Positions 41,268-49,571 of a stretch of DNA of 64,000 bases are shown here, piece after piece. Source of the stretch: an uncultured Roseobacter sp. (GTDB lineage Bacteria > Pseudomonadota > Alphaproteobacteria > Rhodobacterales > Rhodobacteraceae); contig NZ_CANMNK010000002.1 of assembly GCF_947499265.1 (NCBI RefSeq), forward strand, positions 186,001-250,000. The letters run 5' to 3'. The notes below the pieces were generated by a model that was not told the origin of the DNA, searched no databases, and saw only the letters and a program-made list of their open reading frames with translations. Position 1 is the stretch's first letter, and every line of letters begins with the position of its first letter. Both the position numbers and the translations under genes were made by a program.

Positions 41268-42266
41268 TTATTCAGCCGCCGCCCGGATTTCGTCGACCAG
41301 CGTTTTGAAAACGTCGTCCTTTTCGGCGGCATATTTGTCCTGCACACGCTGCCCGGCGGCAATGAAATCGGTACGGTCAAACGCGGCGGTTTTCATCCCG
41401 CCCTCACCGGTGAGGAATGCGCGGATCTCATCCACCTGTTTCGTCATTTCCTCTTTCTGGTAGATCCCGGCTTCGCGGGCGGCCCGCATCACGGCCTCGC
41501 GCTGGCTGTCATCAAGCTTGTCCATGATCCGCTGACTGGCGAAAAGCGGTGAGAAATAGGTGAAATGCTCCAGCGCGGTAAAATGCGGCATGATCTCGTA
41601 GAATTTCTGTGACTTGATGAAGGAGGTGCCGTTGTCCGCGCCCTCTACCGTTCCGGTTTGCAGCGCGGTGGGTGTGTCGGCCCAGGGCAGCGGGATCGGG
41701 GCGGCGCCAAATTCGGCAAATGTATCGATCATCACCTGGTTCTTGGGCACCCGTACCTTGAGGCCCGCCATATCCTCCATCTTGGTGATGGGGTTGCGCG
41801 AGTTGTAGAAGTCGCGATCACCGACAAAGCCGAAGGTGAGCAGATGAACGCCCGTTGCGGCCTGCAGCTGCTCGGCAAAGCCCTGTCCCACGTCACCTTC
41901 AAGCACGCGGTAGGCATGTTCCTTGTCTTCAAAGATATAGGGCAAGACAAAGGCGTCCATCAGCGGGAAGTGCGGCGAGATGTTGTTGCCGGTGATCACA
42001 TGCATATCGACGGTGCCCAGCTGCATCGCCTTGAACGCCTCATCCTCACCCATCAGCTGCCCGCAGCAGCGCACTTTGACATCGATGGTGCCATCGGAAT
42101 AGGTCTCGGCCAGCTCTTCGAATTTATTGGCCAGAACCGCATAGGAACTGCCCTCGGCTGCCGCATATCCAAGATTGATGACGACATCCGCGGCGAGCGT
42201 CGCGTGGGCGGACAGGCTCAGGGACAGCAGCGATGCCGCAAGCGGCAGTGATCTGAAATTTGGCAT
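41268..42266 (-). CDS. dctP: TRAP transporter solute-binding protein (DctP)
   Basis: 332 aa with a Sec signal peptide (LPLAASLLSLSLSAHATLAA, cleavage near residue 26). Mature features are INLGYAAAEGSSYAVLANKF, KVRCCGQLMGEDEAFKAMQLG, LKVRVPKNQVMIDTF with the carboxylate-binding Arg region, and TALQTGTVEGADNGTSF. ATG at 42264-42266. It binds the ligand of the importer formed with the following dctQ and dctM. Because the operon ends in a dimethylformamidase-like gene, the ligand may be an amide or its acid product; that is inference. Confidence 0.9.
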   Translation of the reverse strand: MPNFRSLPLAASLLSLSLSAHATLAADVVINLGYAAAEGSSYAVLANKFEELAETYSDGTIDVKVRCCGQLMGEDEAFKAMQLGTVDMHVITGNNISPHFPLMDAFVLPYIFEDKEHAYRVLEGDVGQGFAEQLQAATGVHLLTFGFVGDRDFYNSRNPITKMEDMAGLKVRVPKNQVMIDTFAEFGAAPIPLPWADTPTALQTGTVEGADNGTSFIKSQKFYEIMPHFTALEHFTYFSPLFASQRIMDKLDDSQREAVMRAAREAGIYQKEEMTKQVDEIRAFLTGEGGMKTAAFDRTDFIAAGQRVQDKYAAEKDDVFKTLVDEIRAAAE

Positions 42267-42335
42267 TTTTCTCTCCGTGTTGAAATTTTTTTGGTTATTC
42301 CCGCAAGATTGCCACAGGTGTCATTGCAAGTATAA

Positions 42336-42358
42336 TATCAAATCAGTCAGCTTTGATA
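42336..42358. promoter_or_regulatory. Inverted repeat, candidate LysR operator
   Basis: tatcaaa (42336-42342) and tttgata (42352-42358) are perfect 7-bp arms separated by 9 bases, 13 bases upstream of the lysR ATG and about 70 bases upstream of dctP. The position fits autoregulation plus control of the TRAP operon. Confidence 0.45.
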
Positions 42359-42371
42359 ACGAAACGGCATC

Positions 42372-43325
42372 ATGAAAATTGGCCTCAGACATATCCGGTA
42401 TTTCATCGCCGTGGCCGAAGAGCTGCACTTCCGCCGTGCGGCGGACCGATTGAGCGTGGCGCAGCCCGCATTGAGCCGCGCCATTCAGCATCTGGAGCAG
42501 GAGCTGCAGGTGTTGCTGTTTGATCGGTCGAACCGCAGCGTCCGGATCACCGATGCGGGCCAGACTTTTCTGGAAGGGTGCCGCAGCATCATGAACGCGG
42601 TGGAGCACACCATCGACGATGCCCGTCAGGTGCACCGCGGGCAAATAGGCAGCCTGCGCATTGGCTATACGGATATGGCGATTGCGGGTGTGCTGCCAAG
42701 GTTGCTGAAATCCTTTCAGGCGCAGCAACCGGGCATCGTTTTGCAGCCCAACCATCACGTGACCGCCACCCAATTGAAAAAACTCGATGAGGGCGAGCTC
42801 GACATCGGCTGTGTCACCGGTCCGATAAGCCGATCCGGATATGAGCAACAGCTCATTCAGTCGGAGCGTCTGGTCTGTGTGGTCTATGAAAATCACCGGC
42901 TGGCCCACCGTGGCAGCATCCATCTGGAAGAGCTGGCGCATGAGGATTTTGTGCATGGACCGTCAAAGGATTGGGAACATTTCTATTCCTATCTGATCCC
43001 GCTTTGTCGCAGATCGGGGTTTGTTCCGCACATCGTACAGGAAGCCTATAACTCTGCCGGTATATTGGGTCTTGTCGCCTGTGGGATGGGCGTAACCGTC
43101 CTGACGGAAAGTGTGCGTGGCTCACTGACCAATGACCTCGTGCCACTGGAGCTGGAGGGGATCACCGAGCAGCTGCAAACTGTCGCACTTTGGCGCACGG
43201 ACTCGATTGTGGGGTCCAAATCCCTCTTCGTGGATTTCCTGCGGCAGAATGTATTTGGTGGCGCGATGGGGGCACCCCGGCGACAGGCTGATCAGGGCTC
43301 GAAAGGGAATGCGGGGCGAAGTTAA
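42372..43325 (+). CDS. LysR-family transcriptional regulator
   Basis: 317 aa. The DNA-binding N-terminus is RHIRYFIAVAEELHFRRAADRLSVAQPALSRAIQHLEQEL (core FRRAADRLSVAQPALSRAIQ, residues 17-36), followed by LFDRSNRSVRITDAGQTFL. The co-inducer domain begins near residue 92 with LRIGYTDMAIAGVLP. This is the CbbR/CatR-like type with the usual length. It is divergent from the TRAP/dimethylformamidase-like operon and most likely its activator. Its tail overlaps nothing; the next gene is an ABC binding protein 142 nt away. Confidence 0.9.
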   Translation: MKIGLRHIRYFIAVAEELHFRRAADRLSVAQPALSRAIQHLEQELQVLLFDRSNRSVRITDAGQTFLEGCRSIMNAVEHTIDDARQVHRGQIGSLRIGYTDMAIAGVLPRLLKSFQAQQPGIVLQPNHHVTATQLKKLDEGELDIGCVTGPISRSGYEQQLIQSERLVCVVYENHRLAHRGSIHLEELAHEDFVHGPSKDWEHFYSYLIPLCRRSGFVPHIVQEAYNSAGILGLVACGMGVTVLTESVRGSLTNDLVPLELEGITEQLQTVALWRTDSIVGSKSLFVDFLRQNVFGGAMGAPRRQADQGSKGNAGRS

Positions 43326-43400
43326 CGCTGAACCGCGGGTTTGGGTCTTGAAACCGTCATGCGCAGACGGGCTTTACAGAAATCTGAAATTTCCGATAAA

Positions 43401-43414
43401 AATACTTGGGTATT
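43401..43414. promoter_or_regulatory. Short palindrome upstream of the chelate ABC operon
   Basis: aatac (43401-43405) and gtatt (43410-43414) around ttgg, 54 bases before the binding-protein ATG. A metal-responsive regulator could bind here, but the motif does not match a consensus that I know well. Confidence 0.22.
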
Positions 43415-43467
43415 GCCGCGAAATGCGCTACCAGCACCGCACACTGACTAACACATTGGAGACCGCC

Positions 43468-44616
43468 ATGTCGTTTTCGACACCCACGCGCGGCTTCCTT
43501 GGTGCTGTTACAGCCAGCGTGATGATGATCGCGCAAGCCAGTGAAGCTCAAGCGGAAGCCTTGACTGTAACTGATATCGCTGGCCGAGAAGTCACCTTTA
43601 CCGACCTGCCCGAAAAGATCGTTCTGGGCGAAGGGCGGATGATGTATTCCATCGCGCCGCTCGTCGATGGCAATCCTTTTGAAAAAATCGTCGGGTGGAA
43701 AGACGATCTGATCCTCTATGACCCTGACGCCTTTCGCAAGTTCGAAGCGGCCTTTCCGGAAGACACTGCCCGACTGATCAATTTCGGCAACCCCTATGCG
43801 GGCGATTTCAGCATCGAGGCCGTGCTTGAAGCGGAAACCGATCTGGTGCTGCTGGATGTCGGTAATCTCTTCAAGGCTGAAGAAACCGGGTTGGTGGAAA
43901 AGTTGGGTGATGCCGGTGTGCAGGTGGCGTTTGTCGATTTCCGGCGCAACTCGACCGAAAACACGGTGCCGTCCCTGCTCTTGATGGGCCGCATCCTTGG
44001 CGAAGAAAAGCGCGCCGCTGAATTCATCGATTTCTACATCGCGCAGATGCGCAGGGTTACCAATGTGGTTGACGCCATCCCCGCCGAGGATCGCCCGCTG
44101 GTGGTGGTTGAAAACGCCGCCGGGTGGCAGCAAGATTTCTGTTGCTGGTCCTTCGGGCCCTATAACTACGGCCGCTTTGTCGAGCTTGCGGGCGGGGTGA
44201 ATTACGCTTCTACACTTGCCAACGCTTATTCGGTCGACATCAGCCTGGAAGGCATTCTGGAAGCAGACCCCGATCATATCATCGGCACCGGCGCCAACTG
44301 GGTGGAAGCACGGCCCGAGGTGACCTCGACCCTGCTGGGCTACGAAGGCGACCCGGCGGTCAATGCGCAAAAGCTGCAGGCCCTTGCCGACCGGGCCGGT
44401 TTTGCCGATCTGCGCGCGGTCAAGGAGGGCAATCTGCACTCCATCTACCACCAGTTCTACAATTCACCCTACCACTTCATCGCGGTGCAACAGATCGCCA
44501 AATGGCTGCACCCCGATGACTTCGAAGACCTTGATGTGGAAGCGAACTTCGACGAGCTGCATAAACGGTTTCTGCCGTTTGCGGCCTCAGGACAGTTCTG
44601 GACAACCCTGAACTGA
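43468..44616 (+). CDS. ABC transporter periplasmic binding protein (iron/chelate type)
   Basis: 382 aa. ATG 43468 follows TTGGAG; the frame is open upstream but is then the shadow of lysR. The signal peptide ends near AQASEAQAEA. The mature protein is a class III (FepB/BtuF-like) binding protein: LTVTDIAGREVTFTDLPEKIV at the N-terminus, GKLEL-like helical linker absent, VLEAETDLVLLDVGN in the first lobe and GVNYASTLANAYSVDISLEGIL in the second (parts quoted). A Cys-Cys-Trp in QQDFCCWSFGP is unusual and may lie near the ligand site. It works with the following permease and ATPase. Ligand: a metal chelate, identity unknown. Confidence 0.82.
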   Translation: MSFSTPTRGFLGAVTASVMMIAQASEAQAEALTVTDIAGREVTFTDLPEKIVLGEGRMMYSIAPLVDGNPFEKIVGWKDDLILYDPDAFRKFEAAFPEDTARLINFGNPYAGDFSIEAVLEAETDLVLLDVGNLFKAEETGLVEKLGDAGVQVAFVDFRRNSTENTVPSLLLMGRILGEEKRAAEFIDFYIAQMRRVTNVVDAIPAEDRPLVVVENAAGWQQDFCCWSFGPYNYGRFVELAGGVNYASTLANAYSVDISLEGILEADPDHIIGTGANWVEARPEVTSTLLGYEGDPAVNAQKLQALADRAGFADLRAVKEGNLHSIYHQFYNSPYHFIAVQQIAKWLHPDDFEDLDVEANFDELHKRFLPFAASGQFWTTLN

Positions 44617-44673
44617 CACTCTGCGCCCGCGCCGGTATCTCGCCGTGGGCGCACCCCTGATCTGGATCGCGCC

Positions 44674-45762
44674 ATGAAAGACCATGCCATCGCACCCGCC
44701 TCGGTATCCGGGCCAACTGCTGCGACGCTTGTCGCCGCCTACAAGAGGCGCAACCTGCGCCGCGTGGCACTGGTGCTCGGCGCTGGCGTGCTGCTGTGCT
44801 GCCTGATTGTGCTGGACGTGATCACCGGCCCTGCAAACCTCAGTTTCGGGCGCACGGTACAGGTGATCATTGACCCCTCGGTTGCCTCGCCGAAGGAGCA
44901 GGTGATCATCTGGCAACTGCGCCTGCCGGTGGCGCTGATGGCCGTGGCCGTCGGCGCGATGCTGGGTGTGGCTGGCGCCGAGATGCAGACAATCCTGAAC
45001 AACCCGCTGGCGGACCCCTTCACGCTGGGGCTGTCTTCTGCGGCCAGCTTTGGCGCCGCGCTCGCGATCGTGCTGGGCTGGTCGGTGGTGCCGGGGGTCG
45101 GTGGGCTCTTCGTGACGATGAACGCCTTTGCGCTGGCCATGCTGACCTCGTGTTTTCTGTTCCTTTTCACCCGTCTGCGCGGGGTCAGCCCGGAGGCGAT
45201 GATCCTCGTGGGCATCGCGATGCTCTTTACCTTCAACGCGTTGCTGGCCTTTCTGCAATACGGGGCCTCCGAGCTGCAATTGGCCCAGCTGATTTTCTGG
45301 CAACTGGGCTCGCTTGCCCGCGCCTCATGGGCAAAGGTTGGCGTCTGCGTCGTCATCCTGCTGATCGTTCTGCCCTATTTCATGTCGCGCTCCTGGGCGC
45401 TTACCGCCCTGCGCATGGGCGAGGAAAAAGCCGCCGCACTTGGGGTCAACGTGTCGTTGTTGCGGATGTCGGTGCTGGCCGGTGTCTCGCTGCTTTCTGC
45501 CGTTGCGGTCTCCTTCGTGGGCGCCGTGGCTTTCGTAGGCCTCGTCGGGCCACATATCGCGCGCATGATCGTGGGAGAGGATCAACGCGGCTTCCTGCCG
45601 CTCTCGGCGCTTTGCGGTGCGCTCATTCTTTCGGGCACCTCCATCGCCTCCAAGGCCATCACCCCCGGCATTGTCTATCCCATCGGCATGATCACCTCGC
45701 TGATCGGTATCCCGTTCTTCGTCCTGCTCATTCTGGGTCAACGCAAAAGGCACTGGCAATGA
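44674..45762 (+). CDS. ABC transporter permease (FecCD family)
   Basis: 362 aa with about ten membrane helices. FecCD/BtuC motifs: IIWQLRLPVALMAVAVGAMLG, GAEMQTILNNPLADPFTLGLSSAASFGAA (core NNPLADPFTLGLSSAA), the ATPase-contact loop EEKAAALGVNVSLLRM, and AFVGLVGPHIARMIVGEDQR. Such permeases pair as homodimers for Fe-siderophore, heme or vitamin B12. ATG 44674 lies 57 nt after the binding-protein gene; the stop overlaps the ATPase start (ATGA). Confidence 0.9.
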   Translation: MKDHAIAPASVSGPTAATLVAAYKRRNLRRVALVLGAGVLLCCLIVLDVITGPANLSFGRTVQVIIDPSVASPKEQVIIWQLRLPVALMAVAVGAMLGVAGAEMQTILNNPLADPFTLGLSSAASFGAALAIVLGWSVVPGVGGLFVTMNAFALAMLTSCFLFLFTRLRGVSPEAMILVGIAMLFTFNALLAFLQYGASELQLAQLIFWQLGSLARASWAKVGVCVVILLIVLPYFMSRSWALTALRMGEEKAAALGVNVSLLRMSVLAGVSLLSAVAVSFVGAVAFVGLVGPHIARMIVGEDQRGFLPLSALCGALILSGTSIASKAITPGIVYPIGMITSLIGIPFFVLLILGQRKRHWQ

Positions 45763-46532
45763 ACACGCTTTCCGCTTCTGGCCTCGGGTTCTCCTACGGC
45801 GCCCGTCCGGTGCTGCAGAACGCCGACTTCGCAGCGCTGCACCCGGGGCAGCTGACGGCGCTGATCGGGCCAAATGCCGCGGGGAAATCGACCCTGTTTC
45901 GTCTGATCGCCGGGCTGGCCAAACCGACCACCGGCCAGATCAGGCTGGGTGACACCGATCTGTCCGGTATACCCACCCGCGCGCGTCTGAAACGCATCTG
46001 TTTCATGCCGCAGTTCTTTGCCGCCAACGCCGCCCTTACGGTCTTTGACGTGGTGATGATGGCCCATAAGCAGCTCAAGGGGTGGCGGGTGTCGGAGGCG
46101 GACATGCAGACCGTCAGCCGCGCCCTGCAGGCTGCAGGCATTGGCCATCTGGCGGAGGCCTACGTCAGCGACCTGTCAGGCGGGCAATCGCAAATGGTCT
46201 CGGTCGCGCAGGCGCTGATCCGCAACTCCGAGGTTTATCTCTTTGATGAACCCACCTCCGCCCTTGATTTGCGCCACCAGCTGGCGGTGCTGACCCGGAT
46301 CAAATCGGCTATGGCCGACCGCGGTGCCATCGGCATGGTTGCCTTGCATGATCTGAACCTCGCCGCCCGGTTCGCCGATCACCTGATCCTGTTGGGGCAA
46401 GGGCGTATTCTGGCGCAGGGCCCGCCGGAAACGGTCCTGCGTTCCACGGCTATTTCGCAAACCTACGGGGTGGAGGTTGAGATCACCACCGGCCCCAGAA
46501 AGGATCTGATTGTCCATGCATACGCGTCGTAA
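45759..46532 (+). CDS. ABC transporter ATP-binding protein (FecE/FepC type)
   Basis: 257 aa from ATG 45759, which overlaps the permease stop; the longer open frame upstream is the permease's shadow. Walker A GPNAAGKSTLFR near residue 35, Q-loop ICFMPQFFAAN, signature DLSGGQSQMVSVAQAL, Walker B VYLFDEPTSALD and switch His in MVALHDLNLAARF are intact. It drives uptake of a metal chelate with the two genes before it. Its last 17 bases overlap the pseudoazurin gene. Confidence 0.9.
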   Translation: MNTLSASGLGFSYGARPVLQNADFAALHPGQLTALIGPNAAGKSTLFRLIAGLAKPTTGQIRLGDTDLSGIPTRARLKRICFMPQFFAANAALTVFDVVMMAHKQLKGWRVSEADMQTVSRALQAAGIGHLAEAYVSDLSGGQSQMVSVAQALIRNSEVYLFDEPTSALDLRHQLAVLTRIKSAMADRGAIGMVALHDLNLAARFADHLILLGQGRILAQGPPETVLRSTAISQTYGVEVEITTGPRKDLIVHAYAS

Positions 46533-46992
46533 CATCATCCTGTCGTTGACCGCCTTGGGGGCCGCACGCGCCGCCTGGGCCTGCCCGGCGCCTACGGTGG
46601 ACAAGACCGGCAACCACAGCGTCCTCATGCTCAATGCCGCCTGCGGGGACAGCAACACGCCGAACGTCTTTGAACCTGCAATCCTGCGCATCAACCGCGG
46701 CGAGAGCGTGACGTTCCTGCCCACGGACGCGGGGCACAACGCAGCCTCCAAACGCGGGATGATCCCTGAGGGGGCGCAGCCGTGGAATGGCGCAATCGAT
46801 GAGGTGCTGACCGTGGATTTCACCGTGCCCGGCATCTACGGGTATCTCTGCTTGCCGCACTATGAGATGGGCATGGTCGGGCTGATCGTGGTGGAGGAAG
46901 ATCTGTCCAATCTGGCAGCGGCCAAGAAGGTGCGCCACCCGGGATCTGCCCGCAAGACCTTTCGGGCATTGTTGGATCAATTGGACGTTTAA
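46516..46992 (+). CDS. Pseudoazurin-like type 1 copper protein
   Basis: 158 aa. Signal peptide at residues 1-22 (RRNIILSLTALGAARAAWA). The type 1 copper ligands are complete: H74 in TDAGHNAA, and C112, H115 and M120 in GYLCLPHYEMGMVG (C-x2-H-x4-M, as in pseudoazurins). The two further cysteines C23 and C43 in the mature N-terminus could form a disulfide. Pseudoazurin carries single electrons in the periplasm, for example to nitrite or nitrous-oxide reductase; no denitrification gene is here. ATG 46516 lies inside the ATPase gene (17-nt overlap), so it belongs to the chelate importer operon, where it might reduce or oxidise the metal or its chelate. Confidence 0.85.
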   Translation: MHTRRNIILSLTALGAARAAWACPAPTVDKTGNHSVLMLNAACGDSNTPNVFEPAILRINRGESVTFLPTDAGHNAASKRGMIPEGAQPWNGAIDEVLTVDFTVPGIYGYLCLPHYEMGMVGLIVVEEDLSNLAAAKKVRHPGSARKTFRALLDQLDV

Positions 46993-47151
46993 CCTGGATC
47001 GTTTGCGCCAGAGAATCTGCGGCCATCGGGCGGTGGATCCCCTTTGATAAAGGAGGCCTCGCGCCGAAACACAATGAGCGGTTCTTTCCATGACGGAGCC
47101 ATTAACCAAAGATTTCTTGTCGTGTGCCACCACCTGAGATAGAATTTTTGC

Positions 47152-48402
47152 ATGAACGTCAGAGCTCAACCGTTGCGGAAACCACTTCCAACCGCCACCC
47201 GTCAGGCGAAACCACAGCTCAGCGCGGTGGGGGGGCAGGCGCATGTGCTGCAGGCCATCGCAGACCGCGCGAGCAATGCGCGGCAGTTGGGCGTGTTGCA
47301 GCGGATGGCTGATGGGCGCGCCCGGACAAACATCCCCGCAACGCCGGTGATCCAGGCCTATGGCCTGACCGACGAATCGAAAGATCCGGTTTGGCGGGTC
47401 AGCGACTCTGACAAATCTGCGGTGCCACAGGATCAGGACGAGGGTGGCAACAAGCTCTATGCAACACCCGACATCATCAAGGACGGGGACAAGAAGCTGC
47501 TCGCCGCCTCCTCGGCGATTGGTCTGCACCAATCCGATGATGAAATGACGCTGGCAGGCGAAACCGTTTACGGCGTGGCCCCCTATCTGCGGGATCAGGC
47601 CATCGCCGACGTGGATCATGATCGCACGAAAAAGCTCAAGCAGATCAACGCGGGTGATCTTGAGGATGATGAAGGGGTCACAGATGATGAGATCATGGCG
47701 CTCTGGACCGACTGCGGCAAGGCGGCACGCACAATCATGGGCGTGCAGGACACCGGCAAAAGCCCAAAGGCCACCACCAACATTGGCGATAGCGCCCCGT
47801 CCGGCAACCCGGCAGATTATTCAAACGAGCTTTATCCCAAAGCCATCACGGCGTTTTTCGGAAGCAAGGCGAACAAGAAATTCCTCAAGAAAAATGTGCA
47901 CTACACCACCAACTTCATTGGCTGGGTCAGCTTTGTGAAGCCGAAGGATCCGAAACATGCCCGCAAGATGTATTCGGCGCTCGGCGAAGAGGGTCGCGAA
48001 GCCTTCGACAAACACGTTGGTATCAACCGCTTCGCCAACCCGGAGATTGGCGACGCCTACACGATGGTGACCGAAAAAGACATGCCGGGGTTCAAATCGT
48101 CCGGCCGCACGTGGAACTTCCACTGGGCCGGCGTCATCGCCAAGGATGGCGGCGACAATCTGACCCTGGAGGGTTATGCGGTCAGTGCCGCCTCTGAGAT
48201 CAAGGAGGCCAAAGAAACCATGTCTGGTCAAGCGCTTAAGGACGAAATCGCGCGCCTGCGCAAGTGGGCGGCGGACTATGTCGACCGGGATTGGCTGTTC
48301 CAGATGTATGGAACCAAGCGCAAGGGCGAGACCTTCCACGACGATCATCTCGGTAGTGGCACCCACGGCAACCGTGCCACGACCTTCCACGCCACAAAAT
48401 GA
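47152..48402 (+). CDS. eCIS-cargo-like protein with putative Cys-His-Glu catalytic domain
   Basis: 416 aa, no signal peptide. Residues 27-57 (GGQAHVLQAIADRASNARQ, then LGVLQRMADGRA) resemble the short repeat found at the N-terminus of proteins associated with extracellular contractile injection systems, and the following PATPVIQAYG also fits. The rest is unlike any standard enzyme that I can name, but shows a possible catalytic set: C188 in WTDCGKAARTIMG, H324 in WNFHWAGVIAKDGGD and E340 in NLTLEGYAV, the order found in papain-like and NlpC/P60-like folds. The C-terminus has DWLFQMYGTKRKGETFHDDH. The stop overlaps the next gene (ATGA). No sheath, tube or baseplate gene is in the window. The assignment is inference. 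Confidence 0.55.
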   Translation: MNVRAQPLRKPLPTATRQAKPQLSAVGGQAHVLQAIADRASNARQLGVLQRMADGRARTNIPATPVIQAYGLTDESKDPVWRVSDSDKSAVPQDQDEGGNKLYATPDIIKDGDKKLLAASSAIGLHQSDDEMTLAGETVYGVAPYLRDQAIADVDHDRTKKLKQINAGDLEDDEGVTDDEIMALWTDCGKAARTIMGVQDTGKSPKATTNIGDSAPSGNPADYSNELYPKAITAFFGSKANKKFLKKNVHYTTNFIGWVSFVKPKDPKHARKMYSALGEEGREAFDKHVGINRFANPEIGDAYTMVTEKDMPGFKSSGRTWNFHWAGVIAKDGGDNLTLEGYAVSAASEIKEAKETMSGQALKDEIARLRKWAADYVDRDWLFQMYGTKRKGETFHDDHLGSGTHGNRATTFHATK

Positions 48403-48767
48403 GCCAGGATGCACCTCTGATCGCGCCGTCTGCACTTGCCGAGAATGCCGGGCGTGTCGTTCGTCTGGCTGGCACCTATCGGGCTGAGTTTGACCCGGTG
48501 CACAAGACGCCCATGCTGGACGCGGATGGCCGTTCTGCCCCGGCAGCCTGCGTTGTGTTGCTCGCCCTTGATGATGGCACTTTTGTCGATCTTGCCAATC
48601 GGCCGGTGGAGGAAGGCCATCGCCTGGATGGGCAACGGGTGATCGCAACCGGTGAGCTTTCGGCGCCCTTGTCGGGTGGGGACGAACTGCTGGATGAGGC
48701 GGTGGCGGCAGAAGAGCCGCTCTATTCACTTATTCATCTCGCAACCATCAAAAAGGCTGACGGATGA
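48399..48767 (+). CDS. Small protein coupled to the eCIS-cargo-like gene
   Basis: 122 aa, acidic, no signal peptide or membrane segment. ATG 48399 overlaps the stop of the cargo-like gene by four bases, so the two are translated together. The sequence alternates short strands with turns (VVRLAGTYRAEFDP, CVVLLALDDGTFVDL, GQRVIATGELSAP), which looks like an OB-type or other small beta fold. I do not recognise a family. A specific immunity protein, chaperone or adaptor for the 416-aa protein would fit the arrangement. Confidence 0.6.
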   Translation: MSQDAPLIAPSALAENAGRVVRLAGTYRAEFDPVHKTPMLDADGRSAPAACVVLLALDDGTFVDLANRPVEEGHRLDGQRVIATGELSAPLSGGDELLDEAVAAEEPLYSLIHLATIKKADG

Positions 48768-48964
48768 TCGCGGGCCGCCCCGCACAAACGTTATTTTGAG
48801 CGCTCAGATGTCGCCAGATGTCGCCGTGTGGGACAGGGCGGTAACGGCATCAGCGGCGAAAACCCCATCCAGGATTATGTCGACCAGATCAGCTTCAAGT
48901 TTCTAGGTTATTTTTCCAGCGGGTACGCCGTTTATCGGGAGGTCGACGGTTCATTGCCGATCTT

Positions 48965-49381
48965 TCACGCCTGTGCTTTGGCGCTGAAAATCTGCGTTGC
49001 AGCGCCTCCTCGCTTGCCGGAAGGCGATTTTCCAAGGTAGTTGATCAAAGCCTTCAGATCGCGGAAATCGACCGGTTTGCGCATGACCCATGAGGTGTTT
49101 TGATACATTTGAAACAGCTCGCCATTCGCAAATTTTGTACTGCCAGTGACATAGACAACCTCGGCATCCGGTGCCGCGTATCCGGCAAGTGCCGCGATCT
49201 GCAGGGAGCTGTCGTTTCCGATCATCAAATCCAGCAAAAGAATGTCCAGTTTGCAGCTGTTAACGATATTTGCCGCGGTCTCGATGTCTGAGACGGCATG
49301 GACGTTGTGGTTGTCGCTCTCCAATGCCTGAGTAAAGGCTAAGAGCAAAGGCAGATCGTCCTCCAAAATCAGGATATCCAC
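48965..49381 (-). CDS. Single-domain response regulator (REC)
   Basis: 138 aa, a receiver domain with no output domain. The acidic pair E7-D8-D9 in LILEDDLPLL, the phosphorylation site D51 in LLLDLMIGND, T79 in VYVTGSTKF and K102 in VMRKPVD are all present. The start is GTG at 49379-49381 after GGAAGGG. It is unlinked to any kinase in its own direction; the nearest kinase is the hybrid protein at 57 kb, which ends in an HPt domain and would need such an acceptor. Stand-alone receivers act as phosphate relays or bind partners such as motors or kinases. Confidence 0.88.
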   Translation of the reverse strand: MDILILEDDLPLLLAFTQALESDNHNVHAVSDIETAANIVNSCKLDILLLDLMIGNDSSLQIAALAGYAAPDAEVVYVTGSTKFANGELFQMYQNTSWVMRKPVDFRDLKALINYLGKSPSGKRGGAATQIFSAKAQA

Positions 49382-49571
49382 GACGCCCTTCCCCCCGGTC
49401 TCAAATCAATTAACAAAAGGTAAATGGACTTTGTGAAGAAAGAGTTAAAACGCTCAATACCGTGTTCACAAAACGCAGCAAAGTTTTGGGGTCTTGGCTG
49501 ATGTCCAGCCGTTCTCCGCCCAAAAAGTGACTGGGATTGATTACGTTGAGACGCGTGACCAAATCAGATCC

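Noticed and set aside
42571-42790. Short frames inside lysR and the other regulators
   Set aside because: Alternative-frame shadows of well-supported genes; no independent signals.
45150-46532. A 460-residue version of the chelate ABC ATPase
   Set aside because: The N-terminal 203 codons lie in the permease gene in another frame; ATG 45759 gives a normal 257-aa ATPase with ATGA coupling.
48806-48825. Tandem duplication agatgtcgcc x2
   Set aside because: A single 10-base duplication in an intergenic region; too short and not repeated elsewhere to call a functional repeat or CRISPR unit.
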